Shown here: piece by piece, positions 56,791 to 64,000 of the stretch
Layout of the letters: every line of letters starts with the position of its first letter
How positions within the stretch are numbered: the first letter of the stretch is position 1
Source of the DNA: Candidatus Saccharimonadota bacterium
GTDB taxonomy: Bacteria > Patescibacteriota > Saccharimonadia > Saccharimonadales > Saccharimonadaceae
DNA: 64,000 nt
Assembly: GCA_009777795.1 (NCBI GenBank)
Contig: WRLC01000004.1
Coordinates: 1-64,000, forward strand
Direction: 5' to 3'
Program-made: the position numbers and the translations under genes
The notes under the pieces: generated by a model
Databases searched by the model: none
What the model saw: only the letters and a program-made list of their open reading frames with translations
Told to the model about the DNA's origin: nothing

Positions 56791-58356
56791 ATGAGAAAAG
56801 GACTTTTGCTAGCGGCAGCCATCGCCAGCGCGCTCGGGCTTTCGCTTGCTTTCCTCTCTACCCTCATCGATAGCAATTTTGTTTACTACTGGATTGCACT
56901 CTCCCGCCTGCTTGTCCTACTCTTGGCCGCCGCCATCATCGTCGGGCTCGTCTTTCTCACCACCCGCGCCAAACCCATCACCCAGCTCGCTAGCCGCCTC
57001 GCCAAGCGCGAAAATCTCTATTTACTCGGCTTTTTCGCCGGGCTAATTTTACTCCAATTATTCATCTACCGTTTCATCGCCATCACCCAAAACGGCTGGG
57101 ATAACGAAACCGTCTTCCGCGCCGCCGGCCTCGCCGCCGAGGGTCATTTGACCGAAGGTCTCCGCCACTACCTCACCCAATTCCCCAACAACTTCGGCAT
57201 CACCCTCCTCATGGGCTCGTGGTTCAACCTCACCAGCTGGCTGCCCGTCGGCTGGACTGTCCGCGCCCTCGCCCTTAATATATTATTCGTCAACATCAGC
57301 ATTCTCCTAGTTTATGCTAGCGTCCGCGCTCTCCGCGGCACCGCCGCCGCCATCAAGAGCTCTTGGCTCGCCCTGCTTTTCTCGCCCTTTTTCCTCTACC
57401 TGCCACTATTCTACACCGACACCCTCTCCATGCCCTTCGCCATTGGCCTCGTTTGTGCCTATATCTACCTCAAGTGCGCCGAGACCCCCCTCCACAAATG
57501 CATCCTCGCCGCCACCATGGGGCTACTCGCCGTCTTCGCCTTCGCCCTCAAACCCACCTCCCTCATCATCCTCATCGCCATCCTCATCTACGAACTCCTA
57601 ACCTTGCCTAAGCCTCGGCTGGCCGCCCTCAAAAACACCCTTAAACTCCCAGTCATCTTTCTGGCTGTCGCCTTGCCCGGCGTCGCCCTCTTCACCACCG
57701 CCCAAAACATGGTCGCCCTCGAGGGTGTCGAGCCCCTGCCTTGGCAAGAATACGTCAAAATGGGCGCCCAGGGCGAGGGCGGCTTCTATCGCCCCGACCG
57801 CAACCTCGCTCTCGACCGGCTCAACCGCGAGGGCTTCAGCTCCAGTAGGGCAGGGCAGCTAGCTTGGGTCGAATACCGCGCCCGCGTCGTCCGCTTCGGC
57901 CCGCTCGGCTATGCCAATTTCCTCGTCCACAAACTCTCCTACACTTGGGGCGACGGCACTTTTTACGCCCCCAACAAACTCGAGCGCTCACCCATCTCGG
58001 CCGAAACCGGCGACGGCTCCAAAACTTGGCTTCAGCAAATCGTCCTGCCCGAAGGCCGCTTCTTCACCGCCTTCCTCTACCTCCAAAACGGCTTTTGGCT
58101 CGCCTGCCTCTTCCTTTTCGCCTTTAGCGCTTGGCGCGGCATCTCCAAGGCAAGTACCGCTCCCGGAGCCCCCCTCACCGTCGAAAACGTCAAGCTCATC
58201 CTCCGCCTCACCCTCCTCGGCGTCATCCTTTTCTTCCTCTTCTGGGAGACCCGCTCCCGCTACATCGTCAACTACACGCCAATCTTCCTCCTCCTGCTCG
58301 CCCTCGAGCTCCATGATTTGCGTCATCTCATCAAAATTAAAAGGCGGTCCAAATGA
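56791..58356 (+). CDS. Polytopic membrane protein, glycosyltransferase-like (GT-C type)
   Basis: ~10 TM segments, ETRSRYIVNYTPIFLLL motif, upstream of GtrA. Confidence 0.6.
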   Translation: MRKGLLLAAAIASALGLSLAFLSTLIDSNFVYYWIALSRLLVLLLAAAIIVGLVFLTTRAKPITQLASRLAKRENLYLLGFFAGLILLQLFIYRFIAITQNGWDNETVFRAAGLAAEGHLTEGLRHYLTQFPNNFGITLLMGSWFNLTSWLPVGWTVRALALNILFVNISILLVYASVRALRGTAAAIKSSWLALLFSPFFLYLPLFYTDTLSMPFAIGLVCAYIYLKCAETPLHKCILAATMGLLAVFAFALKPTSLIILIAILIYELLTLPKPRLAALKNTLKLPVIFLAVALPGVALFTTAQNMVALEGVEPLPWQEYVKMGAQGEGGFYRPDRNLALDRLNREGFSSSRAGQLAWVEYRARVVRFGPLGYANFLVHKLSYTWGDGTFYAPNKLERSPISAETGDGSKTWLQQIVLPEGRFFTAFLYLQNGFWLACLFLFAFSAWRGISKASTAPGAPLTVENVKLILRLTLLGVILFFLFWETRSRYIVNYTPIFLLLLALELHDLRHLIKIKRRSK

Positions 58357-58802
58357 AAACCGGCAAGCGAGTCGGTATCTTTGCCCTAGTCGGCATCGTC
58401 AACACCCTTTTCGACTATATATTATTCATGATTTTCGCCAGCTTCCTTAGCAACGTCGTCGCCAGCCTCATCAGCGCCACCTTCGCCATCGTCCTCGCCT
58501 TTTTCTTGCACAAAAAATTCACTTGGGGCGACCGCCAAACTTCCCGCGCCAGCATGATCCAATTCCTCGTCTTCACCGCTGCCGTCATGTGGGGCATCCG
58601 GCCTTTCCTCATCTGGGGGCTCACCGCCGCCTCGACCGGCTTCATGCTCCCCCTCTACGAGTTCGCCCATTTCATCCTCCGCTTCCTCTCCTACGATTTC
58701 GTCGTCCGCACCGGTATCTTCGCCTTTGCCACCCTCGCTACCCTGACCATCAACTACCTGCTCTATAACAAAATTATCTTCCGTCATGCCAAAGTGGACT
58801 AA
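58353..58802 (+). CDS. GtrA family protein
   Basis: RVGIFALVGIVNTLFDYILFMIFASFL...FFLHKKFTWGDR..INYLLYNKIIF. Confidence 0.88.
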   Translation: MKTGKRVGIFALVGIVNTLFDYILFMIFASFLSNVVASLISATFAIVLAFFLHKKFTWGDRQTSRASMIQFLVFTAAVMWGIRPFLIWGLTAASTGFMLPLYEFAHFILRFLSYDFVVRTGIFAFATLATLTINYLLYNKIIFRHAKVD

Positions 58803-59529
58803 AACTCTCGTCATCGTCGGCCCCACCGCCAGCGGCAAAACCGGCGTCGCTATCGAGCTCGCCAAACAACTCGGCGGCGAAATCATCTCCGCCGATTCCC
58901 GCGCTATCTACCGCGGTCTCGACATCGGCACCGCCAAACCCACACCGGCAGAGCAGGGAGGCATCCCGCACTGGGGTATCGATTTGGTCGACCCCGACCA
59001 ACGCTTCACCGCCGCCGACTTCAAAAATTATGCCCGGCAGAAAATCGTCGAAATCCTCGCCCGCGGCCACCTGCCCATCGTCGTTGGCGGCACCGGCCTA
59101 TATGTCGACGCCTTGGTCTACGACTACCAATTTACGCCCGCCGCCAAGTCCAGCCAGTCCGACCGCCAGCAAGCTGAACACAATTTTTATACAGTCGGTA
59201 TCAAGGTCGATAAAGCCGAGCTCCGCCAGCGTATCCAGCAGCGCGCCCGCCAAATGTTTGATAACAAAATTGTTCAGGAGACCGAGCAACTCGCTGCCCG
59301 CTATGACTTCCAACTCCAATCGATGCGTTCCAATATCTACCCGATAGTCTGGCAGATGATTCAGGGCCAGCTAACCGAGGAGCAGGCCATCCACGCCTTC
59401 GAGCAAGACGATTGGCACCTCGCCAAACGCCAAATTACTTGGTTTAAACGCAACCCCGACATCGTTTGGGCCGAGCGCGACGAAATTATAAATTTGGTGT
59501 ATAATAATCTTGCATTGCTCCAAAAATAG
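58786..59529 (+). CDS. miaA: tRNA dimethylallyltransferase (short form)
   Basis: VIVGPTASGKTGVAIELAKQLGGEIISADSRAIYRGLDIGTAKPT..VVGGTGLYVDALV. Confidence 0.93.
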   Translation: MPKWTKTLVIVGPTASGKTGVAIELAKQLGGEIISADSRAIYRGLDIGTAKPTPAEQGGIPHWGIDLVDPDQRFTAADFKNYARQKIVEILARGHLPIVVGGTGLYVDALVYDYQFTPAAKSSQSDRQQAEHNFYTVGIKVDKAELRQRIQQRARQMFDNKIVQETEQLAARYDFQLQSMRSNIYPIVWQMIQGQLTEEQAIHAFEQDDWHLAKRQITWFKRNPDIVWAERDEIINLVYNNLALLQK

Positions 59530-59546
59530 TGATAATATAATTATAT

Positions 59547-60212
59547 ATGGATGATACAAAAGTTGAGGTAAAGCGCACCGCACCAAACGAAGACGAGTCA
59601 AACATGCTCGAAAAGATTTTCGGCTCCCGCACTCGGGCCAAACTACTCCGCCTGTTTTTTGAGAGCGTCGATCGCCAATTTTTCACTCGCGAGATTACCC
59701 GCGTCATTGGCGAGCAAGTTAACTCCGTCCGCCGCGAGCTGCAAAATCTCGAATCCCTCGGCGCCATCAAAAAGGAAGTCTACGACAAAAAAACCTTCTA
59801 CACCGTCAATAAAGGCTTCGCTTTCTACCGGCCTTTCGTCAGTCTCTTTGCCACCAAAGTCGGCCAAGAGCGTAAAGAAACTACCGACGAGCGCTGGCAG
59901 CGCCTCACCGCACCTGTCGCTAACGAGCTCCAAGCCGTCGTCGTGGTCGAGCGCCTGCCCGGCGATAACGGCGTCGAGCTCCTCCTCATTGGCAACGAAA
60001 CGCCCGGCAAAAAACTTGGCGCTTGGGCTGAATACCTCGAGCGCGCCCTCTGTAAGCCCATCCGCTACGCCATCGTACCCAAGGCCGACTACTTCTTCCG
60101 CCGCAGCGTCCGCGACGATTTCCTTGACGAAATCTTCGCCTCCGACTACCGCGCCGCCTATGACCCAGCCGGCATCATCGCCGCCACCGAAAAAAGAGAA
60201 AGGAAAGCCTAA
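59547..60212 (+). CDS. Winged-helix transcriptional regulator-like protein
   Basis: SRTRAKLLRLFFESVDRQFFTREITRVIGEQVNSVRRELQNLESLGAIKKEV. Confidence 0.7.
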   Translation: MDDTKVEVKRTAPNEDESNMLEKIFGSRTRAKLLRLFFESVDRQFFTREITRVIGEQVNSVRRELQNLESLGAIKKEVYDKKTFYTVNKGFAFYRPFVSLFATKVGQERKETTDERWQRLTAPVANELQAVVVVERLPGDNGVELLLIGNETPGKKLGAWAEYLERALCKPIRYAIVPKADYFFRRSVRDDFLDEIFASDYRAAYDPAGIIAATEKRERKA

Positions 60213-60848
60213 ATGTTCGAAATCAGCTATTTTGGCGGCAACGCCATTGAGATTACTACCAAAGACATCACCCTAGTCTTCGATGCCGACCGCAGCTCCT
60301 TTGGCAAAAAGAACCTCTCCGTCAAAGACGGCGCCGAGTTCGCCACCGAAGAGCGCTTTCTCACCAACGACCCCGCCTTTCGCGTCTCTCTCTTCGGCGC
60401 TGGCGAGTACGAAGTCTCCAATGTCATGCTCCAAGGCGTCGCCGCCACCCGCCATCTCGATGACCCAAAAGGGGAGCAGGCCAGCACCGTCTTTAGCGTC
60501 CGCATTGGCGACTACCAAATCGCCCTCCTCGGCAATATCCTTGGCCCATTGACCGACGACCAGCTCGAAGCCCTCGGTATGGTTGACATTCTGATTATCC
60601 CTATCGGTGGCAACGGCTACACTCTTGACGCCGCCGACGCCGCCAGAATCATCAGCCAAACCACCCCCAAAATCGTCATCCCCGTCCATTACTCCGAGAG
60701 TGGCCTCAGCTACGAAGTCCCTCAAGACAGCTTCCACGAGTTCGCCGACCAAGTCAAAGCCGAAGTCATCGAGGAGCGCACTCTCAAAGTCAAACCCAGC
60801 ATGACCATCCCCGCCTCTCTCACCATCTACAAACTCACCGCCCAATGA
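60213..60848 (+). CDS. MBL-fold (UlaG-like) hydrolase
   Basis: MFEISYFGGNAIEITTKDITLVFDAD...DILIIPIGGNGYTLDAADAARIISQTTPKIVIPVHY. Confidence 0.75.
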   Translation: MFEISYFGGNAIEITTKDITLVFDADRSSFGKKNLSVKDGAEFATEERFLTNDPAFRVSLFGAGEYEVSNVMLQGVAATRHLDDPKGEQASTVFSVRIGDYQIALLGNILGPLTDDQLEALGMVDILIIPIGGNGYTLDAADAARIISQTTPKIVIPVHYSESGLSYEVPQDSFHEFADQVKAEVIEERTLKVKPSMTIPASLTIYKLTAQ

Positions 60849-60855
60849 TTTGCAC

Positions 60856-60884
60856 TTGACTTGCCAAAAACCATAAGCTAAAAT
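60856..60884 (+). promoter_or_regulatory. Promoter TTGACT-17-TAAAAT of poly-G FISUMP gene
   Basis: Direct. Confidence 0.75.
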
Positions 60885-60918
60885 AATAGTGTATTAATGT
60901 ATCAAGCGAGGTAGCAAC

Positions 60919-63223
60919 ATGAGTCAAAGCAAAATAATCAGTGCGGCAGGGCAAAAGCCAATGTCGCACAATAAAAAGTCGGGGGGGGGGGTCTTTAGAT
61001 GACAGCCCATCCAGCAAGTTCCTAGAGCTCACACATAGAATCAGTCTCGCGACCCTAGCAGTTGCGGGATTTGTTGTTGCCAGCGGGGCAATTGTCGGCA
61101 ACATCCGCTTATCTAGAGCCCAAGACACCAAAGTTGTCGCTAGCTTCGGTTCGGGCTCGCTCCAGCTCACCGACAGCCCTTGCGGTGTCAGCCCCAACCA
61201 GCCCGCCTATGACTCGGCCAACAACATTCTAAGCCTCTATGGCTTGGCCGGCAGTATCGTCAGCAACTGTCTAAATATCACTGCCGACACCAACAGTACT
61301 TGGGGCTATACCCTAACTATCGCCGGCCCGAATCACGGCAACCTAACCTTAGCCAACGTCGCCCTCGACCCGATTAGCGGCACCATCGCGTCGCCTACCG
61401 TCTTTGCCTCCCAGTCGACTGGCGGGGCTTGGGGCTTCGCTATCCCCAGCGACCAGATGCTAGGAGTCGTCAATGGTTTTGATGCCAACTATGACGTCCT
61501 AGCGCCCACCAACACAACCAACACCGCCAATTACGCCGCCGTCCCCACGACCGCCACTCCTTTCTCCATCACTACCGAAGCTAACGTCGCACCCGACAGC
61601 TACGACATCTTCTTTGCTGCGGCCGCTGGCGCCTATATGCCTACTGGTTCCTACACTGGCGTCATTACTATCTCTGGCGTAGGTAATGCCAAACCGGTCC
61701 CGGGCACCACCGGCTCCTTTATACAAGACATCACAGCCGATAATTGCCCTTCGGAACGGACGCGGGTTGTCGACGCCCGTGATGACAGAACTTATTGGGT
61801 CCGCAAAATCCCCGGCACCGGTGCGGGCGGTACCGAACTCTGCTGGATGGAGACTAACTTAGCCTATGCCGGGGGCGGAGATAATACTTATGGTGATGTC
61901 AAGGCACTTAATCGCGGTGCGTCTAACAACCCGAGCGCCGCGCTCTATGAAGTGCCAATTGGCGGCAACCCGACTAGCGGCACTACCGACCCCTCGACCA
62001 GCACCAACGGAACGGGGCAATATGGCTACTTATATAACTGGTGCGCCGCCATGGGCGGACAACCCGATGCCTGCCAGATAGACGATGCCTTGCAACCCGA
62101 TCCTAACATCAGTATCTGCCCGGCAGGCTGGAGGTTGCCGACTGGTGAAGCAATAACCGGAGAGTTCACCTTACTCAATGACACTATTAACGGAGGGATA
62201 ACCTCTAACACACTTGGCCTCTTCACCAATGGCCTTTACATGTACGCTGGCGGCTTCACCAGCAGCACACTCTTCAATCAGGGCTCAAACGGCAACTATT
62301 GGTCTTCCACCATCAGCACTTCCACCACCGTCTTTGCTCTTTACTTTGTCAGCTTCAATGTCGTACCATCAATCTCACTCACCAAGGACTCCGGCTATTC
62401 TGTTCGCTGCGTTTCCGACCCCCTACCACTCGGCGAAGCACCCGCCGGGGCAGACATGCAACGCATCACACTTGCCGGCGCGCCCGGGCGCTACTCTTGC
62501 CCAACTACTCGAACCCTAGCTGTTGATGCTAGGGACGACAGCACTTACTGGGTCCGCAAGATTGGCGACCTCTGCTGGATGGAAACCAACTTGGCCTATG
62601 CAGGGGGTGGAGACAATACCTACGGCGACGCCCTCCCCGCCTTCACCCTCGGCAACTCGCACACTGGCAGCAGCGACCCATGCTACGGCAATAACGCCAC
62701 CATGGCAGATAACCCAACCACACGCTGCTACTGGGCCCATGCCGATGCCAATCCTACCAGCATTACCACCGAACCACCGGTCAGCTCCTCCGGCTCTCCA
62801 CAGTATGGCTACCTCTACAACTGGTGTACCGCCATGGCCAACCAACCCGAAGCCTGCCAGATTACTACTGCTAGCCAGCCAAACCAATCAGTTAATGGCG
62901 CTACCCTCTACAACATCTGCCCTAGCGGTTGGCGGCTACCGACAGGGGAGGCTACAACCGGCGAGCTAGCAATTTTGAACGGCCAAATAAATAGCGGATC
63001 GAGCGGGTCGCCCTCTGGCTTGCTTTATTATGGCCTGCTTCAACGGGGAGGCAGTTGGACCAATGGCGCGTTTGCGAACCAAGGCAGCTATGGTTATTAT
63101 ATGTCTTCTACAGCATCTACCAACAACCAATCCTTCGGTATGCATTTCACCGACATCATGACCGTGACTGGGTATAGCTTATCCAAGGGGACTGGCCTGT
63201 CTGTCCGCTGCGTTAACTCTTAA
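60919..63223 (+). CDS. FISUMP surface protein, two domains; OFF from ATG 60919 (G11)
   Basis: ATG 60919 frame ends ..SGGGVFR* at TGA 61000; body frame is shared only by a GTG at 60941 lacking an obvious SD. Confidence 0.85.
60981..60991 (+). repeat. Poly-G tract G11
   Basis: Counted directly. Confidence 0.95.
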
Positions 63224-63463
63224 CTAAGCGGTAATCTGCTTGCCAATCACTGGCTTGCCAGCTGGACCTTGGCCTAGCGCACCCTTTTTCTTCAGCGTCC
63301 GGATGCCCTTAGCCGATACCTTCAATCGCACCTTTTGCCCCTCAACCATCACAGTTTTAGTCTGCATATTTGGGCTCCACGCCTTCTTTGTCCGGCGCTG
63401 CGAAAAGCTCACGTTATGCCCGTGTTGCTTGCCTTTTCCTGTAATCATACAAATCGCCATCAT
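63224..63463 (-). CDS. rpmB: 50S ribosomal protein L28
   Basis: MICMITGKGKQHGHNVSFSQRRTKKAWSPNMQTKTV-like L28 signature. Confidence 0.93.
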   Translation of the reverse strand: MMAICMITGKGKQHGHNVSFSQRRTKKAWSPNMQTKTVMVEGQKVRLKVSAKGIRTLKKKGALGQGPAGKPVIGKQITA

Positions 63464-63544
63464 TACTCCAATACTATTTCACCTATTATAGCAGATAGAG
63501 CAGGGAAAATCAAGATTTTTTGCCAAATCGTGTATAATATAACC

Positions 63545-64000
63545 ATGTTAATCAGTATTCTCATTGTTCTTATCGTTATTTTGGTCTCCATGACCCTCCA
63601 CGAGCTAATGCACGGCTTCGTCGCTTACAAGCTCGGCGACGACACCGCCAAAGACCTCGGCCGCCTCACCCTAAACCCGCTCAAACACCTCGACCCTTGG
63701 ATGAGCGTCGTCTTTCCACTCCTCATGCTCCTGACCGGCGGGCCAATCTTCGGCGCCGCCAAGCCCGTCCCCATCAACACCCGCATGCTCCGCTACAACG
63801 AATGGGGCTTCGCCCTCGTCGCCCTCGCCGGCCCTCTGACCAACTTCGTCCTCGCCTTTATCGGCTACATTTTTTGGTATCTTAGCGCCAATGTTGTCGG
63901 CGCGCCCGACCTCGTGCTGCTCTTCTGGAATTATTGGGTCGTCGTCAACCTCGGCTTCTTTGCCTTCAACCTCCTGCCCATCCCACCTCTTGACGGCTCG
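63545..64000 (+). CDS. Site-2 protease family (M50) metallopeptidase, 3' truncated by window edge
   Basis: SMTLHELMHGFVAYKLGDDTAKDLGRLTLNPLKHLDP..FFAFNLLPIPPLDGS. Confidence 0.93.
   Translation, partial: MLISILIVLIVILVSMTLHELMHGFVAYKLGDDTAKDLGRLTLNPLKHLDPWMSVVFPLLMLLTGGPIFGAAKPVPINTRMLRYNEWGFALVALAGPLTNFVLAFIGYIFWYLSANVVGAPDLVLLFWNYWVVVNLGFFAFNLLPIPPLDGS

Noticed and set aside
58786-59529. miaA as a truncated pseudogene
   Set aside because: P-loop and DSR/GTGLY motifs are intact and the ORF ends cleanly; short MiaA forms are plausible in reduced genomes.
60941-60990. GTG 60941 as a normal start making the 60919 gene constitutively ON
   Set aside because: No SD and the aligned sister leader uses ATG with a GAGGT SD at 60919; kept only as a possibility.
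1-64000. CRISPR array, transposase, prophage, or integrase
   Set aside because: No regularly spaced repeats and no ORF with recognisable transposase, integrase or phage structural motifs.
1-64000. TGA recoding (as in SR1/Gracilibacteria)
   Set aside because: Several genes terminate naturally at TGA (8000, 26455, 40689, 60848) and conserved proteins do not run through in-frame TGA.
1-64000. DGR reverse transcriptase or template repeat inside the window
   Set aside because: No ORF with RT motifs and no noncoding near-copy of the variable C-terminal DNA; if a DGR acts here it must lie elsewhere.

Overview
64 kb of a gene-dense, probably CPR/Patescibacteria chromosome (Saccharibacteria-like by protein character; taxonomy is inference; TGA is a normal stop). 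Housekeeping genes (uppS, gatCAB, pyrH, thrS, serS, valS, gpmI, folA, miaA, rpmB, lemA/htpX, five tRNAs) are interspersed with seven paralogous secreted FISUMP-type (Fib_succ_major) surface proteins. The strongest signal is that five of the seven paralogues carry a 10-11 nt poly-G tract between start codon and signal peptide. All five, as assembled, are out of frame with the upstream ATG, as is a sixth orphan poly-G leader. This looks like a contingency-locus (phase-variable) surface-protein repertoire. The C-termini of these proteins vary mainly at NNC-type codons in a near-constant nucleotide scaffold, which resembles DGR variable regions, but no reverse transcriptase is in the window. Three small PD-(D/E)XK nuclease-like ORFs sit beside two of the poly-G genes. 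Other notable items: a ~10 kb AT-richer defence operon (HATPase + DUF4325/STAS + half-HsdS + DUF4145 + Shedu-like DUF4263 + type I RM + YgjP-like peptidase) with repeated operator-like palindromes over its promoter; a ~96 bp structured palindromic element inserted in frame in valS with a second, covarying copy at ~31.5 kb; several promoter-terminator units without ORFs (candidate sRNAs); and a recurring leaderless promoter layout (6-7 nt between the -10 box and ATG).
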